DNA of 59,801 nucleotides, taken from positions 1-59,801 of the forward strand of contig JANXEE010000014.1 in the NCBI GenBank assembly GCA_025058225.1. Direction: 5' to 3'. Position numbers and translations under genes: made by a program. Each line of letters starts with the position of its first letter. The stretch's first letter is position 1. Shown one piece after another: positions 49,973 to 57,764 of the stretch. The notes beneath the pieces were generated by a model. The model was not told where the DNA came from, ran no database searches, and worked only from the letters and a program-made list of their open reading frames with translations. Source of the DNA: Candidatus Calditenuaceae archaeon (GTDB lineage Archaea > Thermoproteota > Nitrososphaeria_A > Caldarchaeales > Calditenuaceae).

Positions 49973-50461
49973 ATGTCCTCGGGTCCCGAAGAGCTGCTGG
50001 GAAGAAAGGCCCCCGATTTCGAGTTACCCACATCTGACGGAGGTACCTTCAGACTCTCCGAGTCGCTGAAGTCTGGCAGATACGTCGTTCTCTACTTCTA
50101 TCCGATGGCCGACACGCCGGGCTGCACGAGGGAGGCCTGCAGCTTCAGGGATGCTCTGCCAGACCTCTCACGGTTCGGAGCGTTGGTCGTCGGGGTCAGC
50201 ACAGACCCGCCAGAGAGGAACGCGAAGTTCGCGAAGAAGCACGGCCTCAACTTCACTCTCCTCAGCGACGTCAAGGGAGAGGTCTCGAGGGCCTACGCAT
50301 CGCTCAACTCGATAGTTAGGAAGTCGAAGCGTCACACGTTCGTGATAGGTCCTGATGGTACGGTGGTCGGCGTCTTCACGAAGGTCAGCCCGTCAGAGCA
50401 CGCAAGGGAGGTTCGGTCCCTCCTCGAGCGGTTGAGCTCTCAGACCCGAGCCGAGTCGTAG
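49973..50461 (+). CDS. Peroxiredoxin, PrxQ/Bcp type
   Basis: Thiol peroxidase of 162 residues that reduces hydrogen and organic peroxides. The peroxidatic and resolving cysteines are five residues apart in DTPGCTREACSFRD near 50, the PrxQ arrangement. Other blocks are KAPDFELPTSDG near 10 and GVSTDPPERNAKFAKKHGL. ATG is 15 nt after the IscA-like stop. It overlaps the converging RpiB-like gene by 22 bp. Confidence 0.94.
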   Translation: MSSGPEELLGRKAPDFELPTSDGGTFRLSESLKSGRYVVLYFYPMADTPGCTREACSFRDALPDLSRFGALVVGVSTDPPERNAKFAKKHGLNFTLLSDVKGEVSRAYASLNSIVRKSKRHTFVIGPDGTVVGVFTKVSPSEHAREVRSLLERLSSQTRAES

Positions 50462-50880
50462 CCCTTCAGTTTCTCTATGTTCCTCCTCTCGGATTCGTCG
50501 ATGGAATCGACCGATAGCCAGGCCTCCACTATCTCCTTGGCGACCTGAGGTGATGCGAGTCTACCGCTCAGCGCGAGGACGTTCGCGTCGTTCCAGAGCC
50601 TCGCCCCCCTTGCGGTCTCAGCGTCGAAGCAGAGCGCCGCCCGCACGCCCCTCACCTTGTTCGCAGCGATCGACACCCCCGTCCCCGTGTAGCAGATCAC
50701 GACCCCCCAATCGACCTGACCGCTCGTCACCTTCTCGCCGACCTCGGTTCCCACTTCCGGCCACGGTTCCACCTTGCCCGACTTCAGAGATCCCAGCTCC
50801 ACAACCTCGAAGCCCCTCGCTCTAAGGTGCTCAACGACGGCCCTCGCAGCGGGATAGATGTCGTCAGCTCCTACCGCCAC
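50440..50880 (-). CDS. RpiB/LacAB-family sugar-phosphate isomerase with altered active site
   Basis: A 146-residue protein of the ribose-5-phosphate isomerase B fold. The catalytic Cys region is kept (VICYTGTGVSIAANKVRG near 61), and so is NDANVLALSGR near 97. Two His residues usual in RpiB are changed: the N-terminal SDHAG is ADDIY, and the His before NDANV is Trp. An authentic RpiA gene is at 58348, so this protein may act on another sugar phosphate. GTG at 50880 is the start; an in-frame CTG at 50901 is the only upstream alternative before a stop. It follows the Rdx gene by 27 nt. Confidence 0.83.
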   Translation of the reverse strand: MAVGADDIYPAARAVVEHLRARGFEVVELGSLKSGKVEPWPEVGTEVGEKVTSGQVDWGVVICYTGTGVSIAANKVRGVRAALCFDAETARGARLWNDANVLALSGRLASPQVAKEIVEAWLSVDSIDESERRNIEKLKGYDSARV

Positions 50881-50907
50881 TCTCCTCGGTCTTCCGCCGC
50901 TCAGGGC

Positions 50908-51150
50908 TTATCCCTCGATGGCCTTGGCGATCTCGTCTGCGGTGGGGAACCGGCCGCCAGCGGCCTTCCTCGAGAAGACGAGCTTGCCGTCGACGAAGAC
51001 GTCAAACGTCCCTCCATCAGAGGTATCCAAGGTGACCGAGAAGTTCTTGAGGTATTTCGTCCCGTACCTGTTCAGAAGTTCTGACGCCAGCTGAGTTGCC
51101 TTGGGGAGGTGACCGCAGGGGACGCAGTACACTATCTTTACCTGTGGCAT
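50908..51150 (-). CDS. Rdx/SelW-family thioredoxin-like protein
   Basis: An 80-residue small redox protein of the SelT/SelW/SelH family. The CxxC pair is in VYCVPCGHLPKATQLA near 10, and the rest follows the fold (FSVTLDTSDGGTFDVFVDGKLVFSRKAAGGRFP). It would carry out thiol-disulfide exchange; its partner is unknown. ATG at 51150 has a TATA-like CCTAAATATCG about 27 nt upstream. It is probably co-transcribed with the RpiB-like gene. Confidence 0.9.
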   Translation of the reverse strand: MPQVKIVYCVPCGHLPKATQLASELLNRYGTKYLKNFSVTLDTSDGGTFDVFVDGKLVFSRKAAGGRFPTADEIAKAIEG

Positions 51151-51229
51151 CGAGGTTATCGCTCCATCTACGATATTTAGGTCTATTCCGTCGAATCAGC
51201 GACGTACCGAGGTTAATCGACCGAAGGGG

Positions 51230-51994
51230 TCACCTGAAGAGGTCCTCCTCTCGAGGCCTCACGATTGCCGCAGCACCCTCCTCGGAGGCCCTGTATCTGT
51301 ATCCCCTGATGATCGCGACCGGTATTCCCTCGTCGGCGTTGCCCATCACCAGCTCCGCGGCCGATGCCAGCTCGTCCGCCACGCAGACCTGCTTGCTCTG
51401 AAGCACCCTTCCGTAGAGGTCCTTACTTCCCCTGAGGTCCAGAACAGGCTCGATCCCGCTGCACCCTATCGCCACGTTGACAGCACCCCTCCTGAAGGGC
51501 CTGCCGTGGCTGTCGGAGACTATCACGCCCACCTCGATCCCTCTCAGCTCTCTTATCCTCTCCCTTATCCTCCTCGCGGAGGAGTCGGGGTCCACTGGCA
51601 GAAGTGAGACGTTGTTCTCGCCGACGTTGGAAAGGTCCACGCCGCTGTTGGCACAGACCAGTCCGTGACGCGTCTCGGTGATGATGAGACCATCGGCCCT
51701 AACCCTCAGGACGTCCACCGCTTCTCTGAGTATCGCTTCGACGTGTCTCGGGTCCTTGCCCGTGAGGCGTGCTATCCTGTGGGCCCTGGTGCTGGCCTCG
51801 ATCGATGCGAGTGGCATCACCCTTCCCTCGGACTTGGAAACGACGATCTGGGAGACCACGACGATGTCACCCGACCTCAACCCGACGCCGTGCACCTCGG
51901 CCGCGGAGACTATCAGCTCCGCCAGGTCATCTCCCTCTCTCACCACCGGCAGACTCAGCCCTGTTACCTCAACTCTCCGGACTCCTCGGAGCAT
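51230..51994 (-). CDS. cofE: Coenzyme F420-0:L-glutamate ligase
   Basis: Adds gamma-linked glutamate to F420-0, the last steps of F420 synthesis. The 254-residue product has SGDIVVVSQIVVSKSEGR near 41, a CofE block, then LIITETRHGLVCANSGVDLSNV near 98 and VIVSDSHGRPFRRGAVNVAIGCSGIEPVLDLRGSKDLYGR near 158, which contains the metal and GTP-binding residues. ATG at 51994 is 7 nt after the stop of the Cys-rich gene, so the two are one transcription unit. It implies F420-dependent metabolism in this organism. Confidence 0.95.
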   Translation of the reverse strand: MLRGVRRVEVTGLSLPVVREGDDLAELIVSAAEVHGVGLRSGDIVVVSQIVVSKSEGRVMPLASIEASTRAHRIARLTGKDPRHVEAILREAVDVLRVRADGLIITETRHGLVCANSGVDLSNVGENNVSLLPVDPDSSARRIRERIRELRGIEVGVIVSDSHGRPFRRGAVNVAIGCSGIEPVLDLRGSKDLYGRVLQSKQVCVADELASAAELVMGNADEGIPVAIIRGYRYRASEEGAAAIVRPREEDLFR

Positions 51995-52001
51995 CGGCCA
52001 T

Positions 52002-52343
52002 TCAGAACCCTAGGTCCCTCATCCTCTTACCGGCCCGGCCCCGAATGTTCAGCTTCACCTCAGGCACCTCCTCCTGTGCCTCAGCGGTCTTCGCCGCCTC
52101 CTTCGGCTTGATGAAGAGGGAGCACTTCCCGTCGGGGAGGAGCTTTAGCTGGACGCACGACGCGTAGACGCACCTGAACCCTATGCAGGGGCCATCGACC
52201 CAGTTGCACCAAGGGGGGTTCCGCTTGAAGTCGAGTGCCGGCCTTCCGGGCGCTAGGAACTTCGTGCACCTGAAGAACCTGCAGAGCGGGTTGCAGACAG
52301 GTGTCGGCTCTCTGGATAGCGTCCAGGGAACCTCCGTTGTCAA
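52002..52343 (-). CDS. Cys-rich putative metal- or cluster-binding protein upstream of cofE
   Basis: A 113-residue protein I do not recognise. Eight cysteines lie in residues 17-74 (CNPLCRFFRC, then WCNWVDGPCIGFRCVYASC and a final Cys in DGKCSLF), enough for two metal sites or an iron-sulfur cluster. The C-terminal third is charged and probably disordered, with a basic end (NIRGRAGKRMRDLGF). TTG at 52343 is favoured because a TATA-like CATATTAATG lies about 29 nt upstream. cofE starts 7 nt after its stop, which suggests a role tied to F420 or redox metabolism; no function is established. Confidence 0.78.
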   Translation of the reverse strand: MTTEVPWTLSREPTPVCNPLCRFFRCTKFLAPGRPALDFKRNPPWCNWVDGPCIGFRCVYASCVQLKLLPDGKCSLFIKPKEAAKTAEAQEEVPEVKLNIRGRAGKRMRDLGF

Positions 52344-52369
52344 GGGTCAGGATTTTACCGGTTCCTCGC

Positions 52370-52381
52370 ATTAATATGCCT
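52370..52381. promoter_or_regulatory. Palindromic TATA element shared by the Cys-rich and sfsA genes
   Basis: GCATTAATATGC is a near-perfect palindrome and the only TATA-like sequence in the 77-bp gap between the divergent genes. It is about 29 nt from the TTG at 52343 and about 45 nt from the ATG at 52421. A symmetric element would allow TBP binding in both orientations. Confidence 0.45.
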
Positions 52382-52420
52382 TTTCTGATGACCATCGAAC
52401 GGTAATGGGCTCGCTCGTTG

Positions 52421-53149
52421 ATGTGGGCGGTGCAGTTGAGGTCGCTGCTGTGGCTGAGGCTGAGGCGTTCGAGGTTCGTCTCGAGGCCTAACAGGTTCCT
52501 GGTGATCGCGGAGTCCGACGGTGATCTCCTCAGGCTGCACAACAGGAACACCGGCCGGCTTGGAGAGCTGTTGCGACCGGGTGCTGACTTGCTCTACGCG
52601 CCCAAAGAGAGCGGTAGAGGTTCGTCCACCTCGGGCACGCTGATCGGTGTGTCGACCGACGAGGGGTTGGCTCTCGTCGACCCTCCGACGCAGGCCAAGG
52701 CCTTCGAGCTGGCCTGGAGGAGGGGTTACGTGAACTGGTTGAGCGGATGGTGTCCCACGAGGACTGAGGTCAAAGTGCGCGGCGTGAAACTCGACTATGA
52801 GATGCTGGGGCACAAAGGCATGGTCGGGTATCTGGAGCTGAAGTCCGCCGTCTACCTCGATCAGCTCGGCCGGTGCTCGTACCCCGACGCCCCCAGCGAG
52901 CGTGGTCTGAAACACGTCAGGGCGCTCGAGGTGTTGAGAGGGGAGGGTAGGAGATCGGTGATCGCCTTCGTCGTCGCCCACCCCTCGTGCAGGGCCTTCA
53001 GGCCCTTCGTCGAGCGTCACCCCGAACTGGCCTCGGAGCTGGCGAGGGCCTCAGAAGCTGGGGTCGAGGTGAGGGCCATGAGGGTCCTGCTCGGTACAGA
53101 GGGCAGCGTTTCACTCGATGAACCAGACCTTCCGGTTCTACTGGCTTGA
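52421..53149 (+). CDS. sfsA: SfsA-family nuclease-like protein
   Basis: SfsA (sugar fermentation stimulation) protein of about 242 residues. The N-terminal OB-like region (RFVSRPNRFLVIAESDGDLLRLHNRNTGRLGELLRPGADLLY) is followed by a nuclease-like domain containing LKSAVYLDQLGRCSYPDAPSERGLKHVRAL near 143 and VIAFVVAHPSCRAFRP. YPDA-ERG-KH is the SfsA hallmark. SfsA was first described as a DNA-binding protein and has a PD-(D/E)XK-type fold. The start is uncertain: TTG 52418, ATG 52421 or GTG 52430. It overlaps the 37-residue zinc-ribbon gene by 12 bp at the 3' end. Confidence 0.88.
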   Translation: MWAVQLRSLLWLRLRRSRFVSRPNRFLVIAESDGDLLRLHNRNTGRLGELLRPGADLLYAPKESGRGSSTSGTLIGVSTDEGLALVDPPTQAKAFELAWRRGYVNWLSGWCPTRTEVKVRGVKLDYEMLGHKGMVGYLELKSAVYLDQLGRCSYPDAPSERGLKHVRALEVLRGEGRRSVIAFVVAHPSCRAFRPFVERHPELASELARASEAGVEVRAMRVLLGTEGSVSLDEPDLPVLLA

Positions 53150-53251
53150 ACAGCTCACGCAGAGCCCGCACCGAGGACATCTGTGGGCGTCCTCCGGTAT
53201 GTCGGCATGGCATCGCGGGCACTCGTTGACGACCTCGCCCGACGTAAACAT
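53138..53251 (-). CDS. 37-residue zinc-ribbon protein, absent from the ORF track
   Basis: Found by reading the minus strand. The product begins MFTSGEVVNECPRC and ends CGLCVSCSSQ. It has CPRCH at 11-15, CPRCG at 25-29 and an extra CVSC at 31-34, so six cysteines in all, as in minimal zinc ribbons. A TATA-like TTAAATATG at about 53281-53290 is about 33 nt upstream of ATG 53251, consistent with leaderless expression. The overlapping 94-residue ORF in the track is in another frame and has no such motif. Function unknown; archaeal proteins of this type often bind nucleic acid or partner proteins. Confidence 0.7.
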   Translation of the reverse strand: MFTSGEVVNECPRCHADIPEDAHRCPRCGLCVSCSSQ

Positions 53252-53317
53252 CCCCGGTCCGTTGGTAGTTCTCGTCACCCATATTTAAGTCAAAAACAAA
53301 ATTACGTTAAACTGTCA

Positions 53318-53332
53318 CCTCGCCGGGCGAGG
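53318..53332. repeat. Inverted repeat upstream of the PIN-ATPase gene
   Basis: CCTCGCCGGGCGAGG is a perfect 7-bp inverted repeat around a single G. It lies between a TATA-like GTTAAACT (53306-53313) and the GTG start at 53395, so it could be an operator or a small hairpin in the leader. Confidence 0.45.
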
Positions 53333-53394
53333 GGGGAGATAGGCGCGATGGGGTTGAATAGAGGGCCTGAGCAGACTGTGTAGAGGCAAGGAAG

Positions 53395-54924
53395 GTGCTG
53401 GAACGCTACGTTGTCGACGACGTGGCTCTGGTTACGGGGTTAGCGTCATCTCTCGTTGAGGAGGGTAAGCTGAGGGGGTCGATACTCCTTCACCGTAGGA
53501 TCGTCAGGTCGCTCGGCGAGAGGTTCAGGAGCGGCGACGAGAACGCTCTGGATTCTCTGAAGGTGTTGAGGGAGTCCTGTGAGCGGAAAGGCATATCGAT
53601 AGAGCTCATCGGCAGCGAGGAAGCCGGTGGTGACGTTCGTGACGTCGTCAGAGAGGAGGCCACCAAGAACGGCGCGGTCGTAGTTACCGCAGACCCCCTC
53701 ACCTACAGGCTCTGTGAGGCCCTGGGCGTCAAGACCGTTCGCGTCGAGGTGCGAAGTGAGTGGTCCCTCGAGGAGGTCTTCAGGGGGAACGTGATGTCGC
53801 TGCACCTGAAGGAGGGCGTCCCGGCGAGGGTCAAGGCCGGTACCCCCGGCAGGTGGAGGTTCCTGGAGCTATCACCCGAACCCGTGAAGAGGGAGAGGCT
53901 GGAGCTCTTCGTCCTCCATCTCCTTCAGCGCGTCTACGAGGACGAGTCAAGGACCTCCTTCATCGAGGTCGACGGCAAGAACGTCACCATCCTCCAGTAC
54001 GGTGAGTACAGGGTCGTCATCACCCGACCTCCTCTCAGCGACGGCCTCGAGGTCACGGTGGTCAGGCCCGTTGTCCGGAAGTCCATTCACGAGTACAGCC
54101 TTCCATCCGTGTTGATGGAGAGGCTCACGACCCGTGCAGAGGGCATACTCATAGCCGGTGCACCGGGGATGGGCAAGTCGACCTTCGCTCAAGCGATCGC
54201 GGAGCACTACAGGTCGATGGGGAAGGTGGTGAAGACCGTGGAGAGCCCGAGGGACCTGGTGCTTCCGGCCGACGTCACGCAGTACTCCAAGTCCTCTTCA
54301 TCGGGCAGCGAGCTCCACGACGTGCTCCTCCTCAGCAGGCCCGACTACACGGTCTTCGACGAGATGCGCAATGAGGAGGACTTCCAGCTCTTCGTTGACC
54401 TCAGGCTAGCCGGCATAGGGATGGTGGGCGTCGTCCACGCAACCTCTCCCATCGACGCGATTCAGCGGGTCGCCAACAGGGTGGACATAGGTGTTGTTCC
54501 GTCGATAATAGACACCGTGATCTTCATGCACTCCGGCGAGGTATCGAAGGTCCACGTCCTTGAGGTCTCCGTGAGGGTTCCGAGGGGCATGAAGAGGGCC
54601 GACCTCGCAAGGCCCACGATAGAGGTGAAGGACCTCCTGACCGGTGAGGTTGAGTACGAGATGTACGTCTTCGGCGAGCGGACCTTCATCGTCCCCGTAG
54701 GCAGGTCTCAGGGCACCTCTCACGAGGAGGGAAGGGTTCAGTCGGTCCTGAACAAACTGATCGGCAAACACATCGACAGCTACGACCTGAGGGTTTCGGG
54801 CGGTGTGGTAAGGCTCGAGGTACCTCCGGAGTACATGAGGGTCTACGTCAGGAAGTTGCAGAAGAGGCTCCACAGGATCTGTCAGCAGCTCGGACTCGAG
54901 CTGGAGGTAGTCCCGAGGAAGTAG
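53395..54924 (+). CDS. PIN-domain ATPase, PINA-like
   Basis: A 509-residue protein. The N-terminal PIN domain (about 5-120) has acidic residues VVDDVALVTGLASSLVEE and VVVTADPLTYRLCEALG. The middle is a secretion/VirB11-type ATPase with Walker A GAPGMGKST near 258, YTVFDEMRNEEDFQLF near 319 and the AGIGMVGVVHATSPIDAIQRVANR block near 340. The C-terminus is a KH-like RNA/DNA-binding region (DSYDLRVSGGVVRLEVPPEYMRVYVRKLQKRL). This matches PINA, a Holliday-junction branch-migration factor known from Sulfolobus. The GTG start gives LERYVVDD, typical of PIN domains. Confidence 0.92.
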   Translation: MLERYVVDDVALVTGLASSLVEEGKLRGSILLHRRIVRSLGERFRSGDENALDSLKVLRESCERKGISIELIGSEEAGGDVRDVVREEATKNGAVVVTADPLTYRLCEALGVKTVRVEVRSEWSLEEVFRGNVMSLHLKEGVPARVKAGTPGRWRFLELSPEPVKRERLELFVLHLLQRVYEDESRTSFIEVDGKNVTILQYGEYRVVITRPPLSDGLEVTVVRPVVRKSIHEYSLPSVLMERLTTRAEGILIAGAPGMGKSTFAQAIAEHYRSMGKVVKTVESPRDLVLPADVTQYSKSSSSGSELHDVLLLSRPDYTVFDEMRNEEDFQLFVDLRLAGIGMVGVVHATSPIDAIQRVANRVDIGVVPSIIDTVIFMHSGEVSKVHVLEVSVRVPRGMKRADLARPTIEVKDLLTGEVEYEMYVFGERTFIVPVGRSQGTSHEEGRVQSVLNKLIGKHIDSYDLRVSGGVVRLEVPPEYMRVYVRKLQKRLHRICQQLGLELEVVPRK

Positions 54925-55080
54925 AAGGGCTCTAAGCCGGTTATCGTTGCGGTCTGCTCATTAGAAGATTCACTGTTCTCTTACGGGGTGATCTTTAGAA
55001 CTGTGGCCTCCCAGGTGAGAGCGCTCTTTCCAGCTCTCATCAGAGAGCTTTATTAGAGGCCGTCGGTGATTCGGTTCAGC

Positions 55081-55662
55081 ATGGCAGCTGCCGAGGGTAC
55101 CGAGGGGCAGAGGGTCGTCAAGAGGTACGTTGAGGAGGTGCTGAGGGTAGAGGAGGGCGTGAAAGTGACCGTCGAGGACGGAGGCGTTCTCAGGGTGAAG
55201 GGGCCGCTGGGAGAGCTGACGCTGGACTTCAGGGTCGCAGGCGTCGAGTTCATCGGCTCCGATGGAGGTCTTGTCGTGAGGGTTCACGGGAAGGGTAAGA
55301 AGGCGAAGGCGCTGCTGGGGACGGTCAGAGCAAAGGTACGGAACGCCGCGCTGGGCGTCACCAAGGGCTTCACCTACAAGCTCAAGATCGTCAAGACCCA
55401 CTTCCCGATGTCGGTGAAGGTGCAGGGTGACACGCTTCTGATAGAGAACTTCACCGGCGAAAGGGTTCCCAGGACGATCAAGCTGGTCCCCGGCGTGAAG
55501 GTGGCCGTCAAGGGCGACGACGTCATCGTCTCCGGCATCGATAAGGAGAAGGTCGGCCTCACCGCAGGCATGATCGAGCAGGCCACCAAGATTCGGGAGA
55601 AGGACCTGAGGAAGTTCCTCGATGGCATATACGTCTACGAGAAGTCGGTCGGCAGGGAGTGA
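55081..55662 (+). CDS. rpl6: Large ribosomal subunit protein uL6
   Basis: A 193-residue protein of two similar domains. Conserved features are VKVTVEDGGVLRVKGPLGELTLDF in the first, a basic GKGKKAKALLGTVRAKVRNAALGVTKGFTYKLKIV in the middle, and the archaeal end VGLTAGMIEQATKIREKDLRKFLDGIYVYEK in the second. ATG at 55081 is preferred to the track's 55066 because a TATA-like GCTTTATTAG lies about 30 nt upstream. In most archaea this gene is in the spc ribosomal cluster; here its neighbours are the PIN-ATPase and a lut gene. Confidence 0.96.
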   Translation: MAAAEGTEGQRVVKRYVEEVLRVEEGVKVTVEDGGVLRVKGPLGELTLDFRVAGVEFIGSDGGLVVRVHGKGKKAKALLGTVRAKVRNAALGVTKGFTYKLKIVKTHFPMSVKVQGDTLLIENFTGERVPRTIKLVPGVKVAVKGDDVIVSGIDKEKVGLTAGMIEQATKIREKDLRKFLDGIYVYEKSVGRE

Positions 55663-55664
55663 TC

Positions 55665-57764
55665 TCATCGGGTCTGAAACGTCATGACCTCCAGCGGGTG
55701 AAGAACCCGAAGGCCAGTGGTTCGCCTGTACTGGATCGCGCAGACGCTGCTCTCTGTCAGGAGGACCTCGACCCCCTTGGAGCGGAGCAGTTCTCCGAGT
55801 CTCATTCCCATCAGGTCCGATAGCCCCCTCCCTATAGGTCCGGCCTTCATCCCGAATGTCCCACCCATTCCGCAGCACATACCGTCCCCGACCTCAACCA
55901 CCTCCAACCCGGAGAGCTCCAGCAGCTTCAAGGTGAATGCGCCGCTCGACAGAGACCTCTGATGGCAGGGCACGTGAAGTCCGTACCTTCCGCCGACGCT
56001 GCCGGCCCTCAGGTGACCTCCCTCCACCAGCTCCAAGAGGACCTCCATGCCCTCAGCAGTCGCCCTCGAGAGCGACTCGGCGTCATCCCTGCCCCTCAGG
56101 AGATATGGGTAGACGTGCTTCAGCGCGTAGGTGGCCGTCGGCTCGAGTGACACTACCCTCCTCCCCTTATCCACGTGGGCTTTCAGGACCGAGACGTTCC
56201 GCTCTGCGACCTCAGTGGCTCGCTTGAGGTCTCCGTATGCGACGAACGGATAGCCTGAGCTCATCACCTGCGGCACCTCGACCTCCAACCCAGAGGCGCG
56301 GAGGGCCCTCACGAACTTCAACGCTAGGTCCGGCCTGACGTACTGGTAGAAGAAGTCGGGGAACAGCACGATCGTGTCCCTCGGGTTCTCGACCGATGAC
56401 CTCTCTTCCCTCAAGCGGTCGGTGAGCGTCTTCGACGAGAGTCTGGGCATCTCTACATCAGAGTCCAGTCCGACGACCCTCTCCATCAACTCCCTGAAGG
56501 CCCTTGAACTCATGAGTGCGTTGGCCAACGGAGCGATCCTGGAGGCGACCCGCGCGAATGTCTCGTAGCGCATCATGGCCCTGCTGGACCTCGGAGAACC
56601 CCTTGACTCCGCGAGCAGCCCCTTGACCTTCGAGATGGACATGGGGATGTTGATCTTGACCGGACAGACCTCCATGCAGAGGCCGCAGCTGATGCACAGC
56701 TCCGCGAACTCGGCCCTATCGAGACCGTGGACGTTCGCTGTCCAAGGTATCCCGATTGGTCCTGGGTAGATGTGACCGAAGACGTGACCTCCTACGACGC
56801 TGTACGGCGAGCAGACGTTCATGCAGGCGCCGCACCTGATGCAATAAAGCGCCTCCCTGAATACGGGGTCGTCCAGCATTCTCCTCCTGCCGTTATCGAG
56901 CAACACGATGTGCAGCTCCCTTCCACCTTCACCGGAGACCGGCAGCCTGCCGCCCATAATCGAGACGTACGTCGTCAGACGCTGACCGGTTGCGGCGACC
57001 GCGTGAGACCTCGCGAGAATCAGCGCCTCCTCGACGGTCTTCACGACCTTCTCGATCCCCATCAGCACCACCTGAACGCGGGGGAGCGATGCCGTCAGGC
57101 GTCCATTGCCCTCGTTGGTCTCCAGGACCACCGCACCCAGCTCTGCTATCGCGACGTTGGCTCCGTTGATCCCCACGTCCGCGTCCAAGAACTGCGACCT
57201 CAGTCTGCGCCTCACGTAGTTGAGTATCGGCCTCACGTCGTGATCCAGCTCCTCCCCGCCCTCCTTGGAGAAGAGTTCCGCGACCTCGGAGACCGATTTG
57301 TGAATCGCGGGGAAGACCAAGTGGCTCGGCCTCTCTCCGGCGAGCTGGATGATGCGTTCGCCGAGGTCTGTCTCGACGACCTCGATGCCCCTCGACTCGA
57401 GGTACTGGTTGAGCTCGATCTCCTCGCTGGTGAGAGACTTTGACTTGACGATCAGCCTCGCCCTCGCACCGGAAGCCACCCTGAGGATGATCTCGTTGGC
57501 TTCAACCGCGTCCCTCGCGAAGTGCACCTTGGCACCCCGGGCCTCGGCGTTCCTCACGAACTCGGTCAGCAACTCCTCCATCTCCTCCAAGCTCCTCTCC
57601 TTGATCCTCCTGGCCTCGTCCCTGAACCGCTCGTAGTCGTCAATCTCCGACGCGGCCCTCTTCCTCCCGAGGAGGCCCCTCATCATCGCGAGGTAGAGCC
57701 CCCTCACCGGTCCCCTGCTCAGGGATTCCTCAACCGTCTGCTCGAGGGCCCTGAGGCCCCTCAA
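55665..57764 (-). CDS. LutB-type iron-sulfur protein fused to a GlpC-like domain
   Basis: Fusion protein of 699 residues for lactate or a related hydroxyacid oxidation. Residues about 50-300 are a LUD domain (FPAIHKSVSEVAELF, DADVGINGANVAIAELGAVVLETNEGN). Two [4Fe-4S] motifs follow: CIRCGACMNVC near 317 and CISCGLCMEVC near 360. The C-terminal 230 residues resemble GlpC/LutA CCG domains. The first CCG is degenerate (VMSSGYPFVAYG, no cysteines); the second is intact (HVPCHQ, GDGMCCGMGGTFG). The TTG start overlaps the lutC stop by 4 nt, directly after GGAGG. Normal systems encode these parts as separate LutA and LutB. Confidence 0.9.
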   Translation of the reverse strand: MRGLRALEQTVEESLSRGPVRGLYLAMMRGLLGRKRAASEIDDYERFRDEARRIKERSLEEMEELLTEFVRNAEARGAKVHFARDAVEANEIILRVASGARARLIVKSKSLTSEEIELNQYLESRGIEVVETDLGERIIQLAGERPSHLVFPAIHKSVSEVAELFSKEGGEELDHDVRPILNYVRRRLRSQFLDADVGINGANVAIAELGAVVLETNEGNGRLTASLPRVQVVLMGIEKVVKTVEEALILARSHAVAATGQRLTTYVSIMGGRLPVSGEGGRELHIVLLDNGRRRMLDDPVFREALYCIRCGACMNVCSPYSVVGGHVFGHIYPGPIGIPWTANVHGLDRAEFAELCISCGLCMEVCPVKINIPMSISKVKGLLAESRGSPRSSRAMMRYETFARVASRIAPLANALMSSRAFRELMERVVGLDSDVEMPRLSSKTLTDRLREERSSVENPRDTIVLFPDFFYQYVRPDLALKFVRALRASGLEVEVPQVMSSGYPFVAYGDLKRATEVAERNVSVLKAHVDKGRRVVSLEPTATYALKHVYPYLLRGRDDAESLSRATAEGMEVLLELVEGGHLRAGSVGGRYGLHVPCHQRSLSSGAFTLKLLELSGLEVVEVGDGMCCGMGGTFGMKAGPIGRGLSDLMGMRLGELLRSKGVEVLLTESSVCAIQYRRTTGLRVLHPLEVMTFQTR

